From Actinopolyspora halophila DSM 43834 (GTDB lineage Bacteria; Actinomycetota; Actinomycetes; Mycobacteriales; Pseudonocardiaceae), in assembly GCF_000371785.1 (NCBI RefSeq), contig NZ_AQUI01000002.1, positions 2,397,276 through 2,461,275 on the forward strand: a stretch of 64,000 nt of DNA, read 5' to 3'. A program made the translations under genes and the position numbers. The notes below the pieces were generated by a model. That model had not been told where the DNA came from. It did no database searches and was given only the letters and a program-made list of their open reading frames with translations. Shown in pieces: positions 54,319 to 63,368 of the stretch (positions are counted from its first letter, which is position 1; each line of letters starts with the position of its first letter).

Positions 54319-54939
54319 ATGAGGTCGGAGCTGCTCGTCTGTGCGCCGCTGCGAGTGGAGTCCGCCGCGTTGCGCGGATCCGGCCTCAGGATCGTACGAA
54401 CCGGGTACGGCCCGCGACGCAGCGCCCGTTCGGCCACGAGGATCGGCGGGAGCGACTTCGACGCGTTGGCGGTGGCCGGGCTGGGTGGCGGACTCGATCC
54501 GACGCTGCGTGCAGGAGACGTGGTCGTGGGGACCGAGGTCTCCACGGGGGAGCGGACCCGGCCGCTGTGCGCTCCCGAACTGCTCGCTCGCGAGTTGCGC
54601 CGATCCGGTCTGAGCGTTCGCCTCGGGACCGTGGTGACGACCGACCACCCCGTGACCGGGGTCGAACGTCTCGCGCTGGCACGTACCGGCGCACTGATTG
54701 TGGATATGGAGTCGGGAGTGTTGACCCCGGCGGCGGGGGAACGAGCCTGCGCGGTCGTGCGGGTCGTGCTGGACACTCCGCGACAACCGTTGATCGGCCC
54801 CGGAATGCCGTGGCGACTCGTCGGGGCGTTGCGGCGGCTACGCGACACCGGTGTCCCCCTGCTGCGGTGGTCCCGCACCGTTGTGGGGTCCGGTTGGCAG
54901 GATACTGTTCGATCTCGCTGGAGCAAAGAGGTTCCGTGA
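54319..54939 (+). CDS. hpnG: Adenosylhopane nucleosidase (HpnG)
   Basis: Nucleoside phosphorylase-like protein, 206 aa, that removes adenine from adenosylhopane to give ribosylhopane. Features: a Gly-rich AVAGLGGGLDPTLRAGDVVVGTEV segment and VDMESG, the purine/ribose contact of the phosphorylase fold. It lies directly after shc and shares one base with the hpnH start. Confidence 0.9.
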   Translation: MRSELLVCAPLRVESAALRGSGLRIVRTGYGPRRSARSATRIGGSDFDALAVAGLGGGLDPTLRAGDVVVGTEVSTGERTRPLCAPELLARELRRSGLSVRLGTVVTTDHPVTGVERLALARTGALIVDMESGVLTPAAGERACAVVRVVLDTPRQPLIGPGMPWRLVGALRRLRDTGVPLLRWSRTVVGSGWQDTVRSRWSKEVP

Positions 54940-55940
54940 TGGGCATTCCACCCCGCCAGGCCATCAGGGTCGGCGCTTATTTGGCCAAACAGAAGATTCT
55001 GAGGCGCAAGAAATACGCTTTGACTCTCGAACTGGAGCCGTTGTTCGCGTGCAATCTCGGCTGCGCTGGTTGCGGAAAGATCCAGCATCCGGCCGACGTG
55101 CTCAAACAGCGCATGCCGGTGGATCAAGCCCTTTCCGCGGTCGAGGAGTGCGGAGCCCCCGTGGTTTCCATCGCGGGCGGTGAGCCGCTGATGCACCCCG
55201 AGATCGAAGTGCTCGTGGACGAACTGGTCAAACGGAAGAAATTCGTCTACCTGTGCACCAACGCCCTGCTGATGCCGCGCAAGATCGACAAGATCAAACC
55301 CTCCCCGTACTTCTCCTGGGCCGTGCACATCGACGGTCTCGAGGAGCGGCACGATGCCTCGGTGAACCAGCAGGGCGTGTTCGCCCAGGCCGTGGACAAC
55401 ATCAAGGACGCGCAGCAGCGCGGTTTCCGCATAACGACCAACAGCACCTTCTTCAGCACCGACACCCCGAAGACGGTCATCGACGTGCTGGACTACCTCA
55501 ACGACGAGCTGCAGGTCGACCAGATGATGCTCTCGCCGGCCTACGCTTACGACAAGGCCCCCGACCAGGAGCACTTCCTCGGAGTCGAGGAGACGCGGGA
55601 GCTGTTCAAGAAGGCCTTCGCGGACGGCAAGCGCAAGAAGTGGCGACTCAACCACTCTCCGTTGTTCCTGGACTTCCTGGAGGGGAAGAAGGACTTCGCC
55701 TGTACCGCCTGGGCCATTCCCTCCTACTCGTTGTACGGCTGGCAGCGCCCCTGTTACCTCATGGCCGACGGTTACGCGCAGTCCTACCGAGAGCTGCTGG
55801 AGGAGACCGACTGGGAGTCCTACGGCAGGGGACGGGACTCGCGGTGCGCGAACTGCATGGCGCACTGCGGTTACGAACCCACCGCAGTCATGGCCACGAT
55901 GGGCTCGTTGCGCGAGTCCCTGCGGGCCGTGCGCGGGTGA
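54939..55940 (+). CDS. hpnH: Adenosylhopane synthase, radical SAM (HpnH)
   Basis: Joins the adenosyl radical from S-adenosylmethionine to diploptene to make adenosylhopane. It is 333 aa. The 4Fe-4S radical SAM motif is Cys38-x3-Cys42-x2-Cys45 (CNLGCAGC). SIAGGEPLMHPEIE follows as the SAM-contact strand. A C-terminal Cys-rich SPASM-like region (CANCMAHCGYEP) may bind another cluster. Last gene of the operon; no hpnO aminotransferase or other side-chain gene follows. Confidence 0.95.
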   Translation: MGIPPRQAIRVGAYLAKQKILRRKKYALTLELEPLFACNLGCAGCGKIQHPADVLKQRMPVDQALSAVEECGAPVVSIAGGEPLMHPEIEVLVDELVKRKKFVYLCTNALLMPRKIDKIKPSPYFSWAVHIDGLEERHDASVNQQGVFAQAVDNIKDAQQRGFRITTNSTFFSTDTPKTVIDVLDYLNDELQVDQMMLSPAYAYDKAPDQEHFLGVEETRELFKKAFADGKRKKWRLNHSPLFLDFLEGKKDFACTAWAIPSYSLYGWQRPCYLMADGYAQSYRELLEETDWESYGRGRDSRCANCMAHCGYEPTAVMATMGSLRESLRAVRG

Positions 55941-56115
55941 TCCTCCCTCGTTGTGGCTGTACTCACGCGCGACGGTTCGGTAGCGTGCCGGCGGGATACA
56001 GTGAAAGTCCACGCAAGTTTCCGCCGCGCCACTCGTCGCACATTTGTAGCGCGATGAAACCGTCCACGGCACAGGTGCGGGACCGACCCTCCCGCACGTG
56101 CCGCGTGAGGTACGC

Positions 56116-56817
56116 ATGCATATATCGACCACCGTCCAGCTGAGCGGGATTCGGACCCACTTGGTGCACGCGGGTAAAAAACTCCTCGAGACCACGCTCG
56201 TGCCGCTCGGGTTGTTCTACCTGCTGCTCAGCCTGACCGATCTGACGGGTGGCCTGCTGGCCGCCCTCGGCTGGACGCTCGCCGCTGTGACCTGCCGTCT
56301 GGTACTGCGGATGCGGGTCCCCGCCGTGCTGGTGCTGACGACCTCGCTGCTGGTCATTCGGACGGTGGTCGGGGTGGTCTCCCAAAGTGCCTTCCTCTAC
56401 TTCCTCCAACCGAGCCTGCAGAACTTCCTCATAGCCGCGGTGCTGCTGGCGACGGTTCCCTTCGAACGGACCTTCATCGCACGGCTCGCGGACGACTTCT
56501 GCGTCTTCCCGCCCCACCTGATCGGGCACGTGGCACTACAGCGGTTCTTCAGACGGGTGTCGCTGTTGTGGGCGGCCGTGTTCACCGCCAACGGAGTGGG
56601 AGCGCTGTGGATGCTCGCACAACGCACCATCGGGGAGTTCCTGCTGGTGAGCACCGCTGGTTCCTACGGGTTGGTAGCGCTTGCCGCCGTGGTGTCGCTG
56701 CTGTGGTTCCGCAGAGAGCTGCGTGGTCACGGGATCCGGCTGCGGATCGGCGACGGCGGAGGTTTTTCACCGGCAGGACTGCTGCGCTGGTTGCCGTTCC
56801 CGTCCGGAACTCGCTGA
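56116..56817 (+). CDS. Integral membrane protein, VC0807-like
   Basis: 233-aa protein with five or six hydrophobic helices (starting VPLGLFYLLLSLTDLTGGLLAALGWTLAA). The overall pattern resembles the VC0807/DUF3159-type membrane proteins of actinobacteria, function unknown. GAGG six to nine bases before ATG 56116 decides the start; a GTG at 56098 is also in frame. It is separated from hpnH by 175 bases and shares a terminator with the convergent SDR operon. Confidence 0.78.
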   Translation: MHISTTVQLSGIRTHLVHAGKKLLETTLVPLGLFYLLLSLTDLTGGLLAALGWTLAAVTCRLVLRMRVPAVLVLTTSLLVIRTVVGVVSQSAFLYFLQPSLQNFLIAAVLLATVPFERTFIARLADDFCVFPPHLIGHVALQRFFRRVSLLWAAVFTANGVGALWMLAQRTIGEFLLVSTAGSYGLVALAAVVSLLWFRRELRGHGIRLRIGDGGGFSPAGLLRWLPFPSGTR

Positions 56818-56824
56818 GCGATCC

Positions 56825-56865
56825 CGGCCGTGCCCGCCGAGGCCGCGGCACGTCGGGCACGGCCG
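56825..56865. terminator. Hairpin between convergent transcripts
   Basis: A perfect 12-bp stem (CGGCCGTGCCCG with CGGGCACGGCCG, 17-nt loop) just after the VC0807-like gene and before the end of the SDR gene. Confidence 0.65.
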
Positions 56866-56896
56866 TGTGGGAGGCTCCTCCCACGGGAGGGAAGGC

Positions 56897-57664
56897 TCAG
56901 CGGACCTGCCCGAACCTGCGCCCCAAACGGTGGAAGGTCCCGGGCAACGCCCCCTGAAAACGTGCGGCGAGATCCAGCCACCCGGGCAGGAAACTCTCCT
57001 CGCTGCCGCGTTCGACGGCCCGTACCAGCTGTTCGGCCGCTTTCTCCGCGGGCAGCATCCGGGGAAAGCTCCGTTCGTAGGGGAGACCGCGACGTTGGAA
57101 GAAGGGGGTGCGCACCGCGCCCGGCAGCACGGTGGTCACCGTGAGGCCGTCCCCGGACACCTCGTAGCGCAGGCTGGCGGCGAAGGCTCGCAGCGCGGCC
57201 TTGCTCGCCGAGTAGACCGATTCGCCACCGACTCCGACCGCGGCGATCGAGGAGACGAAGACCACGTGGCCCCGGCCGCGGGCGCGCATGGCGGGCAGCA
57301 GCATCCGGGTCAGCTCAACGGGGGCGGTCAGATTCACCGTGAGCAACCGGTGGACTTCCGACTCCGGCATCGCCTCCAGCTCCCCGGACCAGCCGACGCC
57401 GGCGTTGTTGATCAGCACCTCCGCGTGGGAAGCCCGCTCTGCGACCTGTCGCAGCTCTTCGGGCGAACCGAGGTCGGCGACCAGCGTCCGCGCTCCGGTC
57501 CTCTCGGCCACTCGATTCAGTCCCTGCTCGTCCCTTCCCGTGACGAGCAGTTCGCAGCCACGTCGTGCCAGCACTTCGGCGGTGGCCGCTCCGATCCCGG
57601 AAGAACCGCCGGTCAGCAGCACCGTCCGTCCACGCAGCGCGGTCCCCACCGGTCTCAACCCCAT
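56897..57664 (-). CDS. Short-chain dehydrogenase/reductase
   Basis: Classical SDR, 255 aa. Cofactor motif GGSSGIG near residue 19, NNAGVG, catalytic Ser in VSSIAAVG, and YSASK as the catalytic Tyr/Lys. The C-terminus (GWLDLAARFQGALPGTFHRLGRRF) is amphipathic and could touch a membrane. It overlaps the transporter gene by 10 bases and is the last gene of a three-gene operon with the glycosyltransferase-acyltransferase fusion, so a hydroxy- or keto-lipid is a likely substrate (inference). Confidence 0.9.
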   Translation of the reverse strand: MGLRPVGTALRGRTVLLTGGSSGIGAATAEVLARRGCELLVTGRDEQGLNRVAERTGARTLVADLGSPEELRQVAERASHAEVLINNAGVGWSGELEAMPESEVHRLLTVNLTAPVELTRMLLPAMRARGRGHVVFVSSIAAVGVGGESVYSASKAALRAFAASLRYEVSGDGLTVTTVLPGAVRTPFFQRRGLPYERSFPRMLPAEKAAEQLVRAVERGSEESFLPGWLDLAARFQGALPGTFHRLGRRFGQVR

Positions 57665-58578
57665 GTTCGGTCGTTCTCGTCCTCAGGAGGACCGGCCTGC
57701 TCCAGGACCCGACGCAGGGCCTCCCCACGGTGCGTCAGCAGCACTATGCCCCCGACTATGGCGAGCGTGGCCACGGCCTCGCCACCGAGCACGGCCGGTG
57801 TGGAGTTGACGCTCTCCCCGAACCAGTCGATGCCGATGGCCACACCGACGAGCGGGTCGACGGTGGTGATCACGGCCAGGGCCGGGGAGATCAACTTGCC
57901 CTGCTGGAAGGCGTTCTGACTCAGCAGGAAACCGCAGGGGCCGACCAGGCACACCGCGTACAGCACCCAGTGCTGGAACGGTGCGGCGATGCCGCCCGTG
58001 CGGAACTGATCGGCCACGACCTTCATCAGCGCCGCGGTCACGCCGTATATCACCCCGGTGGCCAGCGCCAGAGCGATCACGCGGATCTCACCGGGGAAGT
58101 GGGAGGCGGCAAGCAGGCAGGCGACCGTGAGCGCCCCAAGCAGCACCGCCAGTGGAACGGCCCGGAGGTCGATCGTCTCGGTGCCTCCCTTGGGGCGGGC
58201 CAGCAGCAGGAACGCGGACAGCCCGCCCATGCAGGATAGTGCCCCCAGCACGACGAGACGGTCCAGACGCCTGTGGGCCAGCCACGCAGCGTGCACCGCC
58301 GCGAACAGCACGCTGGTGACCAGCAGCGGCTGCACCAGCATCAGCGGGCCGTAGGCCAGCGCCACCACCTGCAGCGACAGGCCGATGATGACCGTTCCGA
58401 CGCTGGCCAGCCAGACGGGTTTGCGCACGAGCTCGAACAGCAGCCGGGGGTTGAGCGTGCGGATGTTGGGGACCTGTTTGGTGGCGCGTTGCTGCACCGC
58501 GCTCGCCATGCCGAAACTGGCCGCGCCGACCAGCGCGGCCGGGACGGCCACCGTGAACCAGGCCCCGGCCGTGCTCAA
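57655..58578 (-). CDS. DMT-superfamily transporter (EamA type)
   Basis: 307-aa membrane protein with about nine or ten hydrophobic helices in the duplicated drug/metabolite transporter layout (GPLMLVQPLLVTSVLFAAVHAAWLAHRRL, later LISPALAVITTVDPLVGVAIG). The start is TTG 58578, inside the stop of the upstream fusion gene (TTGA), so it is translated by coupling. Placed between a lipid glycosyl/acyltransferase and an SDR, it may export or flip the lipid made by them (inference). Confidence 0.88.
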   Translation of the reverse strand: MSTAGAWFTVAVPAALVGAASFGMASAVQQRATKQVPNIRTLNPRLLFELVRKPVWLASVGTVIIGLSLQVVALAYGPLMLVQPLLVTSVLFAAVHAAWLAHRRLDRLVVLGALSCMGGLSAFLLLARPKGGTETIDLRAVPLAVLLGALTVACLLAASHFPGEIRVIALALATGVIYGVTAALMKVVADQFRTGGIAAPFQHWVLYAVCLVGPCGFLLSQNAFQQGKLISPALAVITTVDPLVGVAIGIDWFGESVNSTPAVLGGEAVATLAIVGGIVLLTHRGEALRRVLEQAGPPEDENDRTWG

Positions 58579-61070
58579 CCTCGTCCTTCCGAGGTAGAGC
58601 GCGGGATCTCCGGCTCGGCGGGCGAGCTCGACAGCTCCTCCAGGACTTCACGTGTTCGTTGCCCCAGCCGTTCGGCGGGTCGGCCGCTGTGCGCGTCCAC
58701 CGTGACCCCGATGCCGACCATCTCCCCCCAGCTGATCATCCCCACCGCGGTTCCCACGCCGGAGGCCAGCGGGAGGATCGGGATCACCCCGGCCACCAAC
58801 GCCCCCCACACACGAGGTGGGCGGGGTGATCCCGGCATCGCGGAGACGATCGCGTTGAAGAACCGCCGCTGGTAGATCGTGCGGACGATTCCACGGTGCA
58901 GCGGGGTTGGGAGGAGCCCGAGGACCGACATGACGATCCCGGCCGCGAGGGGCTGTCCACCGCGCTGGCTGTCCTGGAGCACCCGTGCGACCTGTTCGAG
59001 GCGTTCCACGGGGCTCATCGGACCGACGGGGAGGTCCACCGAGACCGCGGCGGTGTGATTGCCGAAGACCGCGGAAGTCGTGTTCTCGCGCGGGGTGCGC
59101 GTGGTGCGCGGCACCATGACGCGCATTCGCTGTCCGCTCGTGGTGCCCTCGTGCTCGTCGAGCACCCTGTGCAGCGACTCGGCGACCAGCGCGATCAACA
59201 GGACGTTGCGCGGAACGCCGTGTTCCCGGGCCGCGGCCCGCACCTCCCGCATCGGGAGCTCGACCGAGTCGAAGGAACGCCCCGGTGTGCTCGGACCGTT
59301 CAGGGGGCCGATCGGGGCGGAACCTGCCTTCGCCAGGCTGAGGAAGCCGCGTGCCGCGGCGCGGGCCTCCCGGAACCGGGAGCTCACGAGGGTGGGCAGA
59401 GCCGATCCGGCCGCGGGCTTCTCCTGTCGTTTCGTGGCCTCGGCGTGCTGTTCGACCCGGTCGCCGTCGTCCCGCAGCAGCCGGACGAGGGTGCTGGTGA
59501 CGGCTATGCCGTCCCCGAGCGCGTGGTGGAGTTTGGCCAGGATCAGCGTTCTTTCCGGAGTGCGCAGCACCATCAGCTGCCAAGGCGGGCGGTCGGTGCG
59601 CACCGCGGAGGTGAAGAACTCCCGGATCACTCCGGGTGCCTCGTGCTCGTCGGTGTCCCGGTGCTCGAGATGCTGCCGGGGGTCGATCCGGGCGGCGGTG
59701 TACCAGCTCGGGGCTCGTAGATGCCGCTGGACGAGCACGTTGCGCAGCACGGGGAGCTGTCGGGCACGTTGCTCGATCAGCCCGGTGAGGTGGTCTGCCC
59801 AGTCCCGCGCGGTTCTGTCCGCCGGACTCCCGTCCAGGCGCAGGACCGCCCCCGTCTGCTGGGGAACGGCCGTCTCGGCCGCGTGCACGAAGAACCGGTC
59901 CTGCGCGCGCAGCCCGCGTCCTCCCCGGTGCAGGGGCAGGTGGGGGAGGCGGCTCACCTGCTCGGTGAAATCCCCGGAAGTGGCGTGCTGCAGCACTTCT
60001 CGCTCACGTCGGTCGAGCCGCTTCCCGTCCGTGGAGAGCTCGTGCAGCGTGTTCGCCAGCTCGTCCGCGTCGTGGCAGAGCTCGGCCAGGCCGGCACGGG
60101 CCATGAGCTCCGCGTTCGCCCGTCCGTGTCCGGCGATCGGTTCGAACATGAGCACGGTGCGGCCGCAGGCCATCGCCTCGAGCGCGGTGGCTCCGCCCGC
60201 GTTGGACAACACCAGGTCGGCCGCTGCCGTGAGTTCGGGCATGTCGTCGCGCCAGCCGAGCGGAAGCAGTTTCCCGGCGGGATCGGGGCGGTCGAGCAGC
60301 CGCAGGCGGAGTTGTTCGTTGCGTCCGCAGGCCACCACGATGTGGTCGACCCCCGGTTCGGCCAGTGCCGTGTCGACGGCGCGTTCCACGGCACCGAACG
60401 ACAGCGAGCCACAGGCGATCAGCAGTTGGAACCCCGCCACCGGCACGTCGGCCGAGCGTCGGGCGCTCTCCTTCTCGACAGGGTGGAAGCCCTCGCTGAC
60501 CGGAGGGACGCAGACGGCTCCGGCCGCGTCGGGCTGGGCCCGATGCAGCGCCCGCAGACTGGCCTGGCTCATGACGTAGTGCAGGTCGATCTCGGGGTAG
60601 ATCCAGAAGGGGTGGGGGCAGAAGTCCGAGACGATCGCCGAAACCGGAATGTCGACCAGTTCGCCTCCGCGGCGAAGACGGTTCAGCCCGGCCGTGGCCA
60701 TCGGATAGGTGGAGACCACCACGTCGGGGGAGTGGTCCCGGATCCGTCGCCGCAGCAACGGGCCGACCCAGGCCCCCACGAATCCGCGGGACGCGTCGGC
60801 GAACCAACGTTGACGCCACAGCGCGTTGTAGAACAGGTCGTAGAGCCACGGGGTGGATTCGACGTTGCGCACGTAGATCCACCTGAACAGTGGTCCCACC
60901 CCGGGCCCCATCACCTTCAGGGTGTCCAACCGGAGCGTTTCACACCCCGGCCACAGTCGTCGCAGCGCTTCCTCGGTGGCGCGGGCGGTCGCGTTGTGCC
61001 CCTCACCGATGTCGGCGCTGAGCAACAGCACGCGTCCCGGTTGCCGGTCGGGTGGGTCGTGCGGGGTCAC
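58575..61070 (-). CDS. Glycosyltransferase fused to wax ester synthase/DGAT-type acyltransferase
   Basis: 831-aa chain with two enzymes. Residues 10 to about 370 match the MGDG synthase/MurG-like fold: SADIGEGHNATA (GxGH acceptor loop at 22-26), SNAGGATALEAMACG (289-303) and FEPIAGHGRANAELM for the nucleotide sugar. Residues from about 385 on match WS/DGAT acyltransferases (DRFFVHAAETAVPQQTGAVLRLDG start); the active-site motif HHALGDG (HHxxxDG) is at 515-521. Both halves keep their key residues. GTG 61070 has AAGGA 11 bases upstream; the open frame before it is not family-like. First gene of a coupled operon. Product unknown: an acylated glycolipid is the simplest guess. Confidence 0.9.
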   Translation of the reverse strand: MTPHDPPDRQPGRVLLLSADIGEGHNATARATEEALRRLWPGCETLRLDTLKVMGPGVGPLFRWIYVRNVESTPWLYDLFYNALWRQRWFADASRGFVGAWVGPLLRRRIRDHSPDVVVSTYPMATAGLNRLRRGGELVDIPVSAIVSDFCPHPFWIYPEIDLHYVMSQASLRALHRAQPDAAGAVCVPPVSEGFHPVEKESARRSADVPVAGFQLLIACGSLSFGAVERAVDTALAEPGVDHIVVACGRNEQLRLRLLDRPDPAGKLLPLGWRDDMPELTAAADLVLSNAGGATALEAMACGRTVLMFEPIAGHGRANAELMARAGLAELCHDADELANTLHELSTDGKRLDRREREVLQHATSGDFTEQVSRLPHLPLHRGGRGLRAQDRFFVHAAETAVPQQTGAVLRLDGSPADRTARDWADHLTGLIEQRARQLPVLRNVLVQRHLRAPSWYTAARIDPRQHLEHRDTDEHEAPGVIREFFTSAVRTDRPPWQLMVLRTPERTLILAKLHHALGDGIAVTSTLVRLLRDDGDRVEQHAEATKRQEKPAAGSALPTLVSSRFREARAAARGFLSLAKAGSAPIGPLNGPSTPGRSFDSVELPMREVRAAAREHGVPRNVLLIALVAESLHRVLDEHEGTTSGQRMRVMVPRTTRTPRENTTSAVFGNHTAAVSVDLPVGPMSPVERLEQVARVLQDSQRGGQPLAAGIVMSVLGLLPTPLHRGIVRTIYQRRFFNAIVSAMPGSPRPPRVWGALVAGVIPILPLASGVGTAVGMISWGEMVGIGVTVDAHSGRPAERLGQRTREVLEELSSSPAEPEIPRSTSEGRG

Positions 61071-61243
61071 CGGCCAATGTCCTTCCACCGATCGCGGTAC
61101 TCGACTGCGGTGGTTCCGGCTCGTGAGTACCGGTGTGTGCACCGTTCGTCTCCGCGGAACGGTACCGCTCCCGTGTGCGTTTGGCGATCAACCGGTTGCT
61201 GTGTGTCGCTCCTTCTCTTTTCCTCGGGGCGGCATGCCCCCGA

Positions 61244-61567
61244 TCAGGCCTGCGGTGGCAGTTCGGACACCGGAGCCACGTCCGTGCCCGTCTTCCCGAC
61301 GCTGGCGGCCCCACCGGGCGAGCCCAGACCCGTGGCGCTGAAGAACTCCGCGTTGGCCGTGGTGTAAGTGGTCCATTCGTCGGGCACGTCGTCCTCGTAG
61401 TAGATGGCCTCCACCGGGCACACGGGTTCGCACGCGGCACAGTCGATGCATTCGTCGGGGTGGATGTAGAGCATGCGGTCGCCCTCGTATATGCAGTCCA
61501 CCGGGCACTCGTCGATGCAGGACTTGTCCAGTACATCCACGCAGGGCTGAGTGATCACGTAAGTCAA
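61244..61567 (-). CDS. fdxA: Seven-iron ferredoxin (FdxA type)
   Basis: 107-aa electron carrier. Cys9, Cys17 and Cys21 match a 3Fe-4S site, with Cys25 and the second group Cys40-x2-Cys43-x2-Cys46-x3-Cys50 for the 4Fe-4S centre. The N-terminus reads TYVITQPCVDVLDKSCIDECPVDCIY, standard for actinobacterial FdxA. The start is TTG 61567 because no ATG or GTG fits; GGAACGG lies upstream. It could feed P450s or other redox enzymes, but none is in the window. Confidence 0.93.
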   Translation of the reverse strand: MTYVITQPCVDVLDKSCIDECPVDCIYEGDRMLYIHPDECIDCAACEPVCPVEAIYYEDDVPDEWTTYTTANAEFFSATGLGSPGGAASVGKTGTDVAPVSELPPQA

Positions 61568-61794
61568 GGCAACCGTTCCAGTTACGGGGGGATTTCGCCT
61601 CGGATACCCATGCGGTGCCGGCACGACACATACGGAACAGATCGACTGCGAAAGCTCCCCCGCTCGATTGGTAGATTTGCTCGGTCGGGTTCTCGGCAGC
61701 CGTGTCGGCGGTCGGCGGGACCACCTCTCGGCGGGGTCCGACACGTGCCGCGGTCGTCGGGAGCGCCGGAACGGCCAATGCATAGGCGTGAGGA

Positions 61795-62589
61795 ATGAGC
61801 AGGACATCCAAGGGGACGCGCTCGAGGGAGCAGCGTCAGCAGCAGATCGTGGATTACGTCCTCGACAGGAGTTCGGCCAGTGCCGCCGAACTCGCCGAAC
61901 TGGTCGGCGTCAGTCTGATGACGGTGCATCGCGATCTGGACGAACTGGCCAGGCGCGGTTTGCTGCGCAAGTTCCACGGAGGGGTTTCGGCCCAGCCCTC
62001 CACGGTTTTCGAGGGAAGTTCCGAATACCGCATGGGCGCCAACCGTGAGCTCAAGGACGCCATCGCCAAGGTCGCCCTCGGGATGGTCGAACCGGGATCG
62101 TCGATCCTGCTCGACGACTCGACCACGGCACTCACACTCGCGGGCCTGCTCGGAGGAATCGGCCCGCTGACGGTGGCCACCAACTATCTCCCCGCCATCG
62201 AGGTGCTCAAGACCTTCTCCGATGTGCACCTGATGTGCCTGGGAGGCAACTACTCGGCCACGCACGACTCCTTCCTCGGGCTGCCGTGCATCGAAGCGGT
62301 CGGAGCGCTGTCCGTGGACATGGCCTTCGTGTCCACTTCGGCTATGAACGCGAACATGACCTTCCACCAGGAACACGAACTCGTTCAGGTGAAGCGGGCC
62401 ATGCTCTCGGCCGCGGGGACGAATGTGCTGTTGATGGATTCCAGCAAGATGCCGCGCAAGGCCCTGCACCGGATGGCCCCGTTGAACGACTACGACAGGC
62501 TCGTCGTCGACGACGGGGCCGACCGGGAACTGCTCACGGCGGCAGGCGACGTGATCGACGTGACGATCGCCCCCACGGACGGGGTGTGA
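61795..62589 (+). CDS. DeoR/GlpR-family transcriptional regulator
   Basis: 264-aa repressor: N-terminal HTH (SREQRQQQIVDYVLDRSSASAAELAELVGVSLMTVHRDLDELARRGLLRKFHGGV) and a C-terminal sugar-phosphate sensor domain (ILLDDSTTALTLAGLLG, later NVLLMDSSKMPRKALHRMAPL). ATG 61795 is the first start after an in-frame stop; its GAGGA lies very close (about 2 bases), so initiation may be weak or leaderless. It is divergent from fdxA. No sugar gene is adjacent, so its target is elsewhere. Confidence 0.9.
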   Translation: MSRTSKGTRSREQRQQQIVDYVLDRSSASAAELAELVGVSLMTVHRDLDELARRGLLRKFHGGVSAQPSTVFEGSSEYRMGANRELKDAIAKVALGMVEPGSSILLDDSTTALTLAGLLGGIGPLTVATNYLPAIEVLKTFSDVHLMCLGGNYSATHDSFLGLPCIEAVGALSVDMAFVSTSAMNANMTFHQEHELVQVKRAMLSAAGTNVLLMDSSKMPRKALHRMAPLNDYDRLVVDDGADRELLTAAGDVIDVTIAPTDGV

Positions 62590-62727
62590 ACCGGTCCGGA
62601 GTACCGCTGTCCGGTCTCGGACATCCGCCTCTCGGGAACCGGCGGGAGGTGCCGCCGGGGCCGCGAACACCCGCGCGAACCGGGACGACGAAGTCCTCCC
62701 GGTCCGACGGGCGCGCCGGAAGCCCCG

Positions 62728-63126
62728 TCAGCGGAACATCTCCGCGAGGTCCGGGGGCAGTTGCGCGATGGTGTCCTCGATCTCCTCGCCGGGGGCCCAC
62801 TGCAGCAGCACCTCGAAGACGGCACGGACCCTGCGCTCCACCTCGTCGATGTCCACCGTGTCCACCTCCCCGCTGACCTGGTCCAGGAAGGTGTCCTTGT
62901 CGAAGGAGATGGCCTGCCCGTCGAACCGGTACAACTCATCGTGCAGTTCCGGTGGCAACGCGGGTTCCAGATCGTTCAGCTGACCGGCCGCCAGCCGCTC
63001 GGAAAGCGCCCGGATCGTCGCACGGGTCAACCTCTCGGTCTCCGTGGCGTCGGTCAATCCGGTGTGCTGCTGCACCTGCTCCTGGAAGCTGGCCATCGTG
63101 CGGCCAGTGGACTCCGGTTGGGTCAT
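62728..63126 (-). CDS. DUF2267 protein
   Basis: 132-aa protein with the DUF2267 pattern (FQEQVQQHTGLTDATETERLTRATIRALSERLAAGQLNDLEPALPPELHDEL, later VRAVFEVLLQWAPGEEIEDTIAQLPPDLAEMF). Function unknown; paralogues are frequent in actinobacteria, often near stress genes. ATG 63126 is the family-like start. Confidence 0.88.
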   Translation of the reverse strand: MTQPESTGRTMASFQEQVQQHTGLTDATETERLTRATIRALSERLAAGQLNDLEPALPPELHDELYRFDGQAISFDKDTFLDQVSGEVDTVDIDEVERRVRAVFEVLLQWAPGEEIEDTIAQLPPDLAEMFR

Positions 63127-63368
63127 GACTCGCCCTTCGTCGTTCGGGATCTCGCAGTGGCGAGCTACCCACACCGACGTTGATCGAAACGCGCGGGGCA
63201 GCACGGGCCGTGCCCCGGACGGGAACTCGCCGATGTTTTCCGGTCGAGTCGTTGGCCGGGCCGAAGAGCTCCGGCACCGCCCGCGTCGAGGCTCCCCGAG
63301 CAGTCCACACCACGGCGGGACGTTCGGCTCGGCATCCCCCCACGACAGGGGAGCGCGCGAAACCTCGA

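Noticed and set aside
54138-54938. Upstream in-frame extension of hpnH
   Set aside because: It would overlap all of hpnG in another frame and gives an Arg-rich, unrelated sequence. ATG 54939 gives the normal HpnH N-terminus.
61071-61142. Earlier in-frame ATG of the glycosyltransferase-acyltransferase gene
   Set aside because: The extra 24 residues are unlike the family, and a better spaced start with AAGGA upstream exists at 61070.
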